Shown here: piece after piece, positions 1-7,906 of the stretch
How positions within the stretch are numbered: position 1 is the stretch's first letter
Layout of the letters: each line of letters opens with the position of its first letter
From: Treponema succinifaciens DSM 2489
Lineage (GTDB): Bacteria; Spirochaetota; Spirochaetia; Treponematales; Treponemataceae
Direction of reading: 5' to 3'
Assembly: GCF_000195275.1 (NCBI RefSeq)
Contig: NC_015385.1
Coordinates: forward strand, 2,062,501 to 2,126,500
DNA length: 64,000 nt
The notes under the pieces: model-generated
The model's database searches: none
Seen by the model: only the letters and a program-made list of their open reading frames with translations
Told to the model about the DNA's origin: nothing
Made by a program: the position numbers and the translations under genes

Positions 1-615
1 GACACGGTTCTTGCTGCCGTTCAAGAGGTCGATTTGGTAAAGTCCTTCCCGGTGGCACATCTCCATGACCTCGGACTTGAAGTAGCGTAGGGCTGCGTCG
101 GTGCAGCGGTGCTTGCACCCGGCTTTCGTGTCCGCTGGCCTGTCCATGTAGGGCAGGAACGGCACTTCCTCTATCCGCAGGCTGTTAATGACGATATGCA
201 CATGGATGTTGCCGCTGTGGTTATGCCCGTCCGGGTGGGTGCAGACAAGGGCCTGATGGCCGGGGAAATGCTCTTTACAGAATTGCTCCCCCAACGCCTG
301 CGCCCGGTCTACGGTCAGGCCGTTGTCCGGCCCGTCCCGTGGGTCAAAGCTGATGATATAGTGGTGGCTTTTCACATCCTCCCGCCGCTGATTTTTCTCA
401 TAGCGGAGATTGGAGCGCATACACGCAACGGCAAAATCCTCGCCGCCGCAGTTCAGCGTGGACAAGCGATAATCCTCACGGGGGATAAGCCTGCCGTTTT
501 CATCAAGGACGGGCTTCATAGTAAATTCGTCATGCTCAAAGAGCAGGTATTGTTCGGCGGCTCCGTAGTCGGCGTTCTTAGAGCCTAAATGCTTGAGTGT
601 TGCCAACGGCGTCAC
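1..615 (-). CDS. Relaxase/mobilization nuclease, N-terminal part (runs off window)
   Basis: An open frame of 205 codons runs from a GTG at 615 off the left edge. It encodes the DNA-nicking relaxase that starts conjugative transfer at oriT. The visible part contains HHYIISFDPRD near residue 95 and the metal-binding histidine cluster HNHSGNIHVHIVINS, the hallmark of MobA/VirD2-type relaxases. The gene overlaps the end of mobC by 38 bases in another frame, so the two are translationally coupled. The start could also be the TTG at 606. The catalytic tyrosine should be near the N-terminus (candidates are Y in NADYG and EQYLL). It belongs to the mobile DNA and lies outside the inverted repeats at 1858 and 9471. 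Confidence 0.88.
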   Translation of the reverse strand, partial: MTPLATLKHLGSKNADYGAAEQYLLFEHDEFTMKPVLDENGRLIPREDYRLSTLNCGGEDFAVACMRSNLRYEKNQRREDVKSHHYIISFDPRDGPDNGLTVDRAQALGEQFCKEHFPGHQALVCTHPDGHNHSGNIHVHIVINSLRIEEVPFLPYMDRPADTKAGCKHRCTDAALRYFKSEVMEMCHREGLYQIDLLNGSKNRV

Positions 616-976
616 CTACTTTCTTTAGGACTTCATACTTGAGGGCGGCAAGGTCGGCGGCCGCTTCCCGCAATTCCTTTGCCATAGCCGGGTAGGGGCT
701 ATGCCACTCGTTGAGGGTGCGGGCAATCTGGTTGAGATTGCCGCCAATCCTGCCGTACTCGGCTGTGAGCTTCCCGACAGCGGAGAGCAGCTCGTCATTG
801 ACTGACGACACATGGAGTACGGGGCGTATGGTAGTGCGCCGGATGGCCTGCCGGAGAAATTCGGACTGACTGATACCATAGGGCGCAAGCCGTTCTGTGA
901 AGTCGGCGTATTCTTCATCGGTCAGCCGGGTTTTCACAACATGGCTGCGGTGGGGGGTGTTGTATCGCTTCGGCAT
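578..976 (-). CDS. mobC: MobC-family relaxosome accessory protein
   Basis: This 132-residue protein helps the relaxase melt and nick oriT. It has a ribbon-helix-helix-like N-terminus (VKTRLTDEEYADF, then SQSEFLRQAI) and the MobC signature GGNLNQIARTLNE, which are diagnostic of the bacterial mobilization protein MobC family. The start is the ATG at 976: an AGGAGG lies 9-14 bases upstream, and the longer frame from a GTG at 997 would begin before that ribosome binding site. It is directly upstream of and overlaps the relaxase. oriT probably lies just upstream (above 976), as in related elements. Confidence 0.9.
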   Translation of the reverse strand: MPKRYNTPHRSHVVKTRLTDEEYADFTERLAPYGISQSEFLRQAIRRTTIRPVLHVSSVNDELLSAVGKLTAEYGRIGGNLNQIARTLNEWHSPYPAMAKELREAAADLAALKYEVLKKVGDAVGNTQAFRL

Positions 977-1622
977 GGGCTGTAAACCTCCTTTCACTTA
1001 TCACAAAAAATGGGCTGGTCTGTTAGCTATTTTCGGGGCATTTCCTGTCTGCCGGACAGAAATATTTTTGCGGCGTAAGCCGCATAGCAGGGTTTGGGGA
1101 AGGCACTCCCCAACAAGTTTCCCGCGAGGGGCAAAACCGCAGAATTGCGGATTTTGGCACCGTGGTAGAAACTTGCTCTAAGTAAGCCGTAGATTTCCCC
1201 TTGCACTTACTACTCGTATAGCTGCCGCCTGTTTTGGCCGGATTTCTGCAAAAATCTTACGGCGTGGGGCGATTTTTACCCGCAGTTCTTTCTTTCCGCT
1301 AAAGATACATTTCAAAGGCCGCCAGCTACCCGCTTGCCGGGAATTTTCTCAAATTTTCCTTTGCCTTAGAAATACAGAAAATGCAGATTTGGCTACCGCC
1401 GCAGAAAATTTTTTGTTTCCGGCTTCACCTACCTACTACGGATGACTTTGCGATTTTGCCAAACGGATAAAGAAAAAAGCAGCAAATCTTTTTCAGACTT
1501 ACTGCTTTCGCTGGCCGCCGATGGGCGGTGGATATTCAGTTTTGAAAGTTCAGGTCAGGTTGGCCCGATGATGGATAGCACAATAAATTCCTGTTTTCCC
1601 TTTAAGGCATTGTGCATTTTTT
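977..1622. other. Gene-free stretch, probable oriT region
   Basis: About 645 bases upstream of mobC hold no convincing gene on either strand; the short frames here lack ribosome binding sites and family features. Position next to mobC suggests the transfer origin, but I could not pick out a nic site by eye. The DNA is GC-rich and full of short inverted repeats. Confidence 0.4.
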
Positions 1623-1814
1623 CTATTTCTCTTGATGATTATTTTTTTCATAATCAATCAATGTACCTATAACAATTCCAATCAACATTCCGATACCTGC
1701 ACAAATAGAAATAGCAAAAAGATTTTGCAAAAACGCCCATGCCAACACACCTATGCAACCACCGACAATAAATCCTGTTAATAAGCCAATAGTTAAGTAT
1801 TTATTACTTTTCAT
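1623..1814 (-). CDS. Small two-helix membrane protein, unknown
   Basis: A 63-residue hydrophobic protein with two membrane helices (about residues 7-29 and 33-52). Each carries Gly-xxx-Gly spacing (GLLTGFIVGG, GIGMLIGIVIG) like glycine-zipper proteins. It ends in a charged tail (DYEKNNHQEK). A GGGGAGAT ribosome binding site sits 9-16 bases before the ATG. It lies just outside the left inverted repeat at 1858, so it belongs to the recipient DNA of that element. Function unknown; small holin-like or stress membrane proteins look similar. Confidence 0.65.
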   Translation of the reverse strand: MKSNKYLTIGLLTGFIVGGCIGVLAWAFLQNLFAISICAGIGMLIGIVIGTLIDYEKNNHQEK

Positions 1815-1857
1815 ATTGCTATATCTCCCCTAAAAGTATATTTGTCGTTGGTTAGGT

Positions 1858-1877
1858 CAGTTTACAAGGAACTACAC
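1858..1877 (+). repeat. Left terminal inverted repeat of the mobilizable element
   Basis: Reads CAGTTTACAAGGAACTACAC. The reverse complement of 9452-9471 matches at 19 of 20 positions. It marks the left boundary of the serine-recombinase element. Confidence 0.65.
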
Positions 1878-2600
1878 GCAGACCGTGAAACGGGCTGCTG
1901 ACAACAAACGGCGCTATGCTCCCGGCTGGGTGCATAGCACCTGTTTGTTGCGGGGGTTTCCAAAGGGGGCAGCGCCCCATTTGGCACACGACTTTGCGGA
2001 GCAAAGTGTAGTGTGTTATACGCTCTGTCGGCGTTGCCCTGAAAATACCGTTGCCGCCGGGGAGGGCAAGGGCATTTGACGCGGCAGGAAAGCAGGGCTT
2101 TGTTTGGGGCTGGTAAGCCGGAAACAAAGGGCTGATTTCAGCAGCAGACAGGGCGTATTATGAAAGCCCCCGTCCCTCGTCCTCCGCCCCCGGCCTATGG
2201 GACAAAAAGTCCCAAAGCTCTGGACACCGTGACCAGATGTGTGGCCACACTCCGGGAAAAGTAGCAGGACGGCAGGAAACCGTCAAGGCTGAAATGAATG
2301 GGCTGACGCCCGGCCTTGACCGTTCCCCGCCGCCCCGCTGGATGGGTGGACAAGGTGGCCAATCCCTAAAAGTGTTTGGCCGCACTCGTTCATTTTGGGG
2401 CCTTTCTTCTCCCAAAATTGAAATGGGCGGGAAAGCCCTAAAATGGCTTTCCCGCCTTGATTACCCATTAGCAAAGACGGGCGAGACTGTCAACGGCGGC
2501 GCTGAAAGCGCCGTTCATCTTGACCGTTGACTGGCTCGCCTGGCTTTGCTACTGCCCGTAAGAGATGGAAAAACAAGATGGAAAACAAGGTTAAAAATGG
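1878..2600. other. Gene-free stretch with a compound hairpin at 2479-2540
   Basis: No convincing gene. At 2479-2540 nested stems are visible: GGCGAG pairs with CTCGCC, GTCAACGG (2489-2496) with CCGTTGAC (2524-2531), and GGCGCT with AGCGCC as an inner hairpin. The same plan with much shared sequence recurs at 10261-10340. It could be a recombination, oriT or regulatory structure. Confidence 0.45.
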
Positions 2601-2629
2601 TTGACAAGTCTATCGGATGTGTGTTATAC
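2601..2629 (+). promoter_or_regulatory. Strong promoter of the efflux gene
   Basis: A consensus -35 TTGACA (2601-2606), a 17-base spacer and TTATAC as -10 (2624-2629). The transcript would have a leader of about 270 bases before the efflux start codon. Confidence 0.8.
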
Positions 2630-2639
2630 TGTGCGACAG

Positions 2640-2905
2640 TTTGAGATTGGAAGGAGGCTTACGTGTGTTAATTTGTGTACGCTAATAAGCAATAAAAAGT
2701 AGAAGTACCTTTCCACATGATGGTGGGCTTTTTTTGCGTGCGTATGCAAAGGAACACGTAGGTTTGACACGAGCAGTCTTTGAACTGTATCGTGGTGTTT
2801 TTTCGTGCTTTGTTGTTATGCAGGCGTCTGCCCTCTCTGTGGGACAACGCCTGCTTTTTATTGCAGAAACAAAGGAACAATGCAATAAAAAAGGAGGTTC
2901 GCATT
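2640..2905 (+). promoter_or_regulatory. Attenuator-type leader of the efflux gene
   Basis: The leader holds a GGAAGGAGG followed by very short frames near 2663-2695, a T-run at 2729-2735, and a clear intrinsic terminator at 2820-2859: GCAGGCGT pairs with ACGCCTGC and is followed by TTTTT. The efflux ATG lies 47 bases past this T-run. This is the arrangement of drug-inducible attenuation, where a ribosome stalled on a leader peptide prevents the terminator from forming. Confidence 0.6.
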
Positions 2906-4126
2906 ATGACCCAAAACAACAATTCATGGAGAAAAACTTATTTTACACTTCTTGCCGGACAAGCAATATCCTTTATTAGCAGCGGTATTTTGCAAATGGC
3001 CATTATCTTTTATTTGGTTGCGAAAACTAATTCTGCAATCATATTGACGGCGGCAACACTGATTGGATTTTTGCCGCAAGCCTGTTTAGGCCCGTTTGCA
3101 GGTGCTTTTGTTGACCGGCACAGCCGTAAAAGCGTAATGATTGGTGCGGATTTGATAATTGCCGCCGCTGGCGGTATTCTGGCGCTGGTGGCGTTTTACA
3201 TGGAATTGCCCGTATGGTCTATTATGGTTGTCCTGTTAATCCGAAGTGCGGGAACTGCTTTTCATTCTCCAGCATTCAGCGCAGCAACACCTATGATTGT
3301 GCCAAAAGAGGAACTTACAAAATGCGCTGGTTACACGCAGACCATGCAAGCAGTAAGTGCGATTATCAGTCCAGCTGCCGCAGCGTTTTTATATGCTGTT
3401 TGGCCTCTTAATGCAATTATATTGTTAGATATTGTGGGTGCAATCCTTGCCTGTGTGACTGTTGCGATTTCGTCCATACCAACGCCTGAACTATGTCCAG
3501 AAACGAAAAGACAACAGTTTTTACAGGATATGAAAGAGGGGTATGTGGTATTAAAGCAAAACAGGGGCCTCTTTGCTCTGCTCTGGATTGGTGTAATTTA
3601 TATGTTCTTTTATATGCCAATCAGTACGCTTTTTCCTCTCATCTGTATGTCATACTTCAAAGGAACACCGGCCCATGCCTCTGCCGCTGAAATTGCTTTT
3701 GCGGTTGGTATGCTGCTTGGCGGAGTCATTCTGAGCATTTGGGGCGGTTTTAAGAAACGGCGGTACACCATCGGTCTTTCCGTTCTCCTGATGGGCGTTA
3801 GCAATATGCTCTCCGGGCTTTTGCCGCCAGACGCATTTCTTGTCTTTGTTGTGTGCTGTACTGTTATGGGAATTTCCGCTCCATTTTACGGTGTGCAAAA
3901 TGCGATTTTTCAAGAAACGGTCAAACCAGAATATCTGGGGAGAGTTTTTTCTCTACTGACAAGCGCCGCTTCCCTCGCCATGCCGTTTGGCCTTGTCATT
4001 TCCGGGCCTCTGGCGGAGCGGCTGGGAGTTGAGAAATGGTTTGTCATTTGCGGAATTGGCATTATCATCGTTGCGCTTGCCGTATTTTTACTACCCGGTT
4101 TGAGAGAGATTGACAATACGCAATAA
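2906..4126 (+). CDS. MFS drug efflux transporter, Mef(A)/Tet(40)-like
   Basis: A 406-residue proton-driven exporter with about 12 hydrophobic segments. The region FAGAFVDRHSRKSVMIGADLI is the MFS loop 2-3 signature (DRxxRK), and the following AFYMELPVW stretch is shared with macrolide exporter Mef(A). The length (406) equals that of Tet(40) and is close to Mef(A) (405). The start is the ATG with AAGGAGG 9 bases upstream; the longer frame from 2780 crosses the leader terminator and is not real. Cargo of the mobilizable element. Substrate is macrolide or tetracycline; I cannot decide from memory, so no symbol is given. A bidirectional terminator follows at 4154-4208. Confidence 0.85.
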   Translation: MTQNNNSWRKTYFTLLAGQAISFISSGILQMAIIFYLVAKTNSAIILTAATLIGFLPQACLGPFAGAFVDRHSRKSVMIGADLIIAAAGGILALVAFYMELPVWSIMVVLLIRSAGTAFHSPAFSAATPMIVPKEELTKCAGYTQTMQAVSAIISPAAAAFLYAVWPLNAIILLDIVGAILACVTVAISSIPTPELCPETKRQQFLQDMKEGYVVLKQNRGLFALLWIGVIYMFFYMPISTLFPLICMSYFKGTPAHASAAEIAFAVGMLLGGVILSIWGGFKKRRYTIGLSVLLMGVSNMLSGLLPPDAFLVFVVCCTVMGISAPFYGVQNAIFQETVKPEYLGRVFSLLTSAASLAMPFGLVISGPLAERLGVEKWFVICGIGIIIVALAVFLLPGLREIDNTQ

Positions 4127-4153
4127 TCAACTGCACCTTTTTCTATTACTAAA

Positions 4154-4208
4154 CAAAATGCCTGGATGGTGGTTCTGAAAAACCAGAACCGCCGTTCAGG
4201 CATTTTTT
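4154..4208. terminator. Bidirectional terminator between efflux gene and XRE gene
   Basis: A long near-perfect stem: AAAATGCCTG pairs with CAGGCATTTT, and GGTGGTTCTG with CAGAACCGCC, with T-runs on both strands. It ends the efflux transcript and the convergent regulator transcript. Confidence 0.8.
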
Positions 4209-5007
4209 ATCTTCGTCCTCTCTGCGGTTTTGGATTCTTCAGCAAGTCGGATTTTTCCGCAATCTTTTTCAGCCACTTCCGTTCTTCTACTGACAGCTTC
4301 CTAAAATTCAGCTTGAGCCGTTTGCAGATAAACGCCAAGTACGCTTGTTCCGTGTCGCTGTCCTGGCTGACGATTTCACCAGCAGTTTCCAGCATTTCTT
4401 TTAGCGGGTTATCCTCTGGGACGCTGAAAAAATCGTCCTTGTGTGTTTCCCGCAGAGCAAGGGCAATCCCGTTTATGTCCCGTTGTATCACATAGCGGCA
4501 AAACTCGTCCTCATCAATATGGGCGGTGATAAGCTGTCTTAACTGCGTATCACTCATGCCAGGATTATGCTTTTTTATAACAGTTGCGCTCATCGTGTCC
4601 ACTATGGCGTTTGCACCCTGCGCCTGTTTCAGTGCCGTTCCGTTCACATAGATTTCAAGGTCAGCCATCAGCCGGGGGAAATCCGGGTGCGCCGCCAGCT
4701 CACACAGCAGGGTATTGTCTATCCTCCCGCTTTTCAGCAGGTCAATCATTTCATCACTCAAACGCAGGTCTGCAAGATCGGCGTTTGGGTGATTTTTCAT
4801 TTCAGACAGCCCCAGCAGATAATCAGCGGTCACACCGTAAAACTTCGCCAGCCGGATAAGGGCATAGTGGCTGATGTCCTTGAAGTCTTCCGTTTCGTAA
4901 CTGCCCAGCGCAGACTTGGAAAGCCCGGTCTGCTCCGCAAGCTGCCCCAGCGTCAAGCCACGCTCCACACGTAGGTCTTTTAATCGCTCTTGTATGGATA
5001 AAGACAT
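4207..5007 (-). CDS. XRE-family transcriptional regulator of the mobile element
   Basis: A 266-residue cytoplasmic regulator. Residues 6-62 form a Cro/C1 helix-turn-helix (RGLTLGQLAEQTGLSKSAL, then YALIRLAKFYGVTADYLLGL). The remaining 200 residues are helical with no motif I recognise. The start is the ATG at 5007, 6 bases after GGAGG; a GTG at 5013 would abut that site. It is convergent with the efflux gene and probably controls element functions rather than drug export. Similar long XRE proteins are common in clostridial integrative elements. Confidence 0.8.
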   Translation of the reverse strand: MSLSIQERLKDLRVERGLTLGQLAEQTGLSKSALGSYETEDFKDISHYALIRLAKFYGVTADYLLGLSEMKNHPNADLADLRLSDEMIDLLKSGRIDNTLLCELAAHPDFPRLMADLEIYVNGTALKQAQGANAIVDTMSATVIKKHNPGMSDTQLRQLITAHIDEDEFCRYVIQRDINGIALALRETHKDDFFSVPEDNPLKEMLETAGEIVSQDSDTEQAYLAFICKRLKLNFRKLSVEERKWLKKIAEKSDLLKNPKPQRGRR

Positions 5008-5085
5008 ATTCACCCTCCTTGCTAGCTCAACGAAAGAGAAGCCGTTATGCTATGTACTATGCTCATAGCATAACGGCATAGGCAT

Positions 5086-5349
5086 TTACAGTTTTATTTT
5101 ACCATTTGCTACATCTTCACGAAATTTATCAACAAGCTTCGCTGTCAGCTTGGATTTACCGTAGTGTTCAAGTACAAAAGTACGATAACTTTTTCCATCT
5201 ACAAGCACATCACTTTTTCTGGTCAACAACCAATTTCCGTTACCTCCTCCCTGTTCTCTAATATTCCAGTCTTTCCCATATCTTTTATAGATTTCATCTT
5301 TTTTACCTTGAACAGACATTGATTCGCTTGGAATATAAACAATTTGCAT
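5086..5349 (-). CDS. Small basic hypothetical protein
   Basis: An 87-residue soluble protein, mixed charged (MQIVYIPSESMSVQGKKDE at the N-terminus, then FREDVANGKIKL at the end). AGGAGGAGC lies just upstream of the ATG, a good ribosome binding site, so it is likely expressed. It lies upstream of the XRE gene on the same strand with a 78-base gap that contains a CATAGCAT-rich hairpin. I do not recognise the family. Confidence 0.6.
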   Translation of the reverse strand: MQIVYIPSESMSVQGKKDEIYKRYGKDWNIREQGGGNGNWLLTRKSDVLVDGKSYRTFVLEHYGKSKLTAKLVDKFREDVANGKIKL

Positions 5350-5577
5350 AATAGCTCCTCCTTTATTTTGTGCAAGAAGACCAGAAACCTGAATTTGTCT
5401 TTTATCTTTTTTTGATTATATCACAAATCCGAGAGCGTGGAAATAGGGAGTTTTTCAGGCTGATTTCCTACCTCTTGGATATACGGCACAGGCGGTCAAA
5501 AAGGTGTAGACTTGGGATAGTTCATCGATGGACAAGCACCTTGGAAACAGAACACGCCAAAGAAAACGGAGGGACGC

Positions 5578-5991
5578 ATGAGCAAAAGACCCTATCAACA
5601 CCTGCCGCCGCTGGAACACAGGCCGGACGGCTCCCCCTACCGCATAACCCCGCCCCAGAAGAGACGAGCCAGCGGCCTGATACGCCGGGAGTGCTGCAAC
5701 TGCGAGGACGGAAACTGCCTTGCGCTGGACGATGGCGACACCTGCGCCTGTCCGCAGATGATTTCGTTCTCCGTCTGCTGCAAGTGGTTCCGCTGGGCGG
5801 TCTTGCCGCTGGACAGGACGCTGGAAGCGGAGATTTACCGGGACAGGGACTTGAAACGCTGTGCGGAGTGCGGCGGTGTGTTCGTCCCGAAGTCCAACCG
5901 GGGCAAATACTGCCCGGACTGCGCCGCCAGAGTTCACAGGCGGCAGAAAACAGAAAGTGAACGGAAAAGGAGGTCTGCTGTGGACAGTTAA
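5578..5991 (+). CDS. Cysteine-rich zinc-ribbon protein of integrative elements
   Basis: A 137-residue protein with clustered cysteines: RECCNCEDGNCLALDDGD, then SVCCKW, and a C-terminal CAECGG...YCPDCAAR zinc ribbon (about residues 98-121). Such proteins are regularly found beside RepA-like and Mob genes of clostridial elements; their role is unknown. The start is supported by GGAGGG 4-9 bases upstream. It reads in the same direction as repA-like, mobV and the recombinase, so it may be the first gene of that operon. Confidence 0.75.
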   Translation: MSKRPYQHLPPLEHRPDGSPYRITPPQKRRASGLIRRECCNCEDGNCLALDDGDTCACPQMISFSVCCKWFRWAVLPLDRTLEAEIYRDRDLKRCAECGGVFVPKSNRGKYCPDCAARVHRRQKTESERKRRSAVDS

Positions 5992-6102
5992 GAGCGGGAA
6001 AAGCCTTGATTTGCAAGGCTCCGCAAGCCCTCAACCGGGGCGGCTGGTATCATTTATCATTCGCCCCGGAAAACGGGCCTCTAACCGTCCACAAAACACG
6101 CT

Positions 6103-6498
6103 ATGACAAACACGATTTATATTCACCAGCCGGAAAAGGCGTTCAGTTTCACCCGGCTCCCCAATTTCCTTTTTGAAGCACCCACATTCCAGCCCTTGAG
6201 CAACGAAGCGAAGGTGCTGTATGCCTTTGTCCTGCGCCGGGCGGAGTTGTCCCGGAAGAACGGCTGGGCGGACGAGTACGGGCGGGTCTACCTGTACTAC
6301 CCCATCTGCGAGGTGGTCGCTTTGCTCCGCTGCGGGCGGCAGAAAGCGGTCAACACCCTGCGGGAGTTGCAGTATGCGGGGCTGGTGGAAATCCAGAAAC
6401 AGGGCTGTGGAAAACCCAACCGCATTTACCCGAAATCCTATGAAGCGGTTCCAAACACCGACTTCAAGAAATCCGGTTATGGTACGCCGGAGGGCTGA
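6103..6498 (+). CDS. RepA N-terminal domain protein (replication initiator, short form)
   Basis: A 131-residue protein matching the N-terminal domain of RepA_N replication initiators: FTRLPNFLFEAPTFQPLS, then KVLYAFVLRRAELS and a winged-helix region with VALLRCGRQKAVNTLREL. Full initiators are about 250-350 residues, so the C-terminal domain is absent. The frame ends normally, with 170 bases of spacer before mobV. The short form may be a truncation or a regulator derived from an initiator. It is in the operon-like series Cys-rich, repA-like, mobV, small protein, recombinase. Confidence 0.8.
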   Translation: MTNTIYIHQPEKAFSFTRLPNFLFEAPTFQPLSNEAKVLYAFVLRRAELSRKNGWADEYGRVYLYYPICEVVALLRCGRQKAVNTLRELQYAGLVEIQKQGCGKPNRIYPKSYEAVPNTDFKKSGYGTPEG

Positions 6499-6671
6499 AA
6501 ACCGTACTTGGCGAGTACGAAAATCAATCCTCTTGAAGTACGGAAATCTGACGGTATATAGAAATACAGAGATTAAAACCATCTATTTACATTCATTCCA
6601 TTCCAATCCTATCAGAGATATTTTCGGCGGGAAAACCCGCCGGAAAGGAATGGAATGGGGAAAGGAGTTCA

Positions 6672-7616
6672 ATGGCACAACACGCAATTTTGCGATTTGA
6701 GAAGCACAAGGGCCACCCGGCGGGGCCGCTGGAAGCCCACCATGAACGGAAAAAGGAGCAGTACGCCAGCAACCCGGACATTGACACCAGCCGGAGCAAG
6801 TACAATTTCCACATCGTCAAGCCGGATGGCCGCTACTACCATTTCATTCAGAGCCGCATCGAGCAGGCCAGATGCCGCACCCGCAAGGACAGCACTCGGT
6901 TTGTGGACACGCTGATTACCGCCAGCCCGGAGTTTTTCAAGGGCAAGTCCCCAAAGGAGATAGCGGCCTACTTCCAGAGGGCGGCGGACTTCCTCATTGA
7001 CCGGGTGGGCCGGGAGAACATCGTTTCGGCTATGGTACACATGGATGAAAAAACGCCCCATCTGCACTTGGTCTTTGTGCCGCTGACAAAGGACAACCGC
7101 CTGTGCGCCAAAGAAATTATCGGCAACCGGGCCAATCTGACGAAGTGGCAGGACGATTTTCACGCCTGTATGGTGGAGCAGTACCCCGACCTGGAGCGTG
7201 GGGAAAGCGCCAGCAAGACGGGCCGGAAGCATATCCCCACCCGGCTGTTCAAACAGGCGGTCAACCTCTCCAAACAGGCGAGGGCCATTGAAGCGGTTCT
7301 CTCCGGCATTACCCCGCTGAACGCCGGAAAGAAGAAAGAGGAAGCCCTCTCCATGCTGAAAAAGTGGTTTCCGCAGATGGAGAACTTCTCCGGGCAACTG
7401 AAAAAATACAAGGTCACAATCAATGACTTGTTAGCGGAAAATGAAAAGCTGGAAGTCAGGGCAAAGGCCAGCGAAAAAGGCAAGATGAATGACACGATGG
7501 AACGGGCGAAGTTAAAAAGCGAACTGGACGATATGCGGCGGCTGGTTGACCGTATCCCGCCGGAGATTTTAGCGGAACTGAAACGGCAACAGCGGCAGCA
7601 TGGAAAGGAAAGGTGA
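6672..7616 (+). CDS. mobV: MobV-family relaxase (plasmid recombination enzyme)
   Basis: A 314-residue relaxase of the Pre/Mob (MobV) family that nicks oriT of mobilizable elements. It has the N-terminal AILRFEKHK, HIVKPDGRYY, and the central histidine motif HMDEKTPHLHLVFVPL (about residues 123-138) that binds the metal. The C-terminus is a coiled coil (residues 240-310). An AAGGAG ribosome binding site lies 5-10 bases before the ATG. It overlaps the next small gene by 17 bases. This relaxase is unrelated to the one at 1-615, so two mobilization systems are stacked here. Confidence 0.92.
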   Translation: MAQHAILRFEKHKGHPAGPLEAHHERKKEQYASNPDIDTSRSKYNFHIVKPDGRYYHFIQSRIEQARCRTRKDSTRFVDTLITASPEFFKGKSPKEIAAYFQRAADFLIDRVGRENIVSAMVHMDEKTPHLHLVFVPLTKDNRLCAKEIIGNRANLTKWQDDFHACMVEQYPDLERGESASKTGRKHIPTRLFKQAVNLSKQARAIEAVLSGITPLNAGKKKEEALSMLKKWFPQMENFSGQLKKYKVTINDLLAENEKLEVRAKASEKGKMNDTMERAKLKSELDDMRRLVDRIPPEILAELKRQQRQHGKER

Positions 7617-7812
7617 TCTTATAAGTAATATCAGATACAAAAAGGAAATCGAAATCGTGACTTTTCAGGGAAAGGAAATCACACTGGAAAATCTCTCCCC
7701 GGTGTTCACGCCGGAACAGGAAGCAGCCAAACGCCGGGAACTGGAACAGCAGCTTTATGAGGTGTTCCGCAAGTACGCCGACAAGCGGGAGAGTGAGGAA
7801 GCCGGGACATAA
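7600..7812 (+). CDS. Small protein between mobV and recombinase
   Basis: A 70-residue charged protein (start overlapping the mobV stop). It has a beta-rich N-terminus (IRYKKEIEIVTFQGKEITLENL) and a helical end. Small genes of this type commonly sit before serine recombinases in clostridial elements; function unknown. The exact start is uncertain because there is no clear ribosome binding site; translational coupling to mobV is likely. Confidence 0.6.
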   Translation: MERKGDLISNIRYKKEIEIVTFQGKEITLENLSPVFTPEQEAAKRRELEQQLYEVFRKYADKRESEEAGT

Positions 7813-7906
7813 GGTTTTCCAAACCCATCATTGATTTGCGGGGCTGCTGGCGGTATAATAGAACTGTCAGCAGCTCCGTTTCTTTTTTAAGAAAAGGAGC
7901 GACAAT

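Noticed and set aside
109-588. Long plus-strand frame of 159 residues
   Set aside because: It is the shadow of the relaxase, whose minus-strand translation has the family motifs.
2780-2905. N-terminal extension of the efflux protein
   Set aside because: It crosses the leader terminator at 2820-2859 and lacks a ribosome binding site.
5455-6034. Long minus-strand frames opposite the Cys-rich gene
   Set aside because: Shadows; composition is low-complexity and no ribosome binding site is present.
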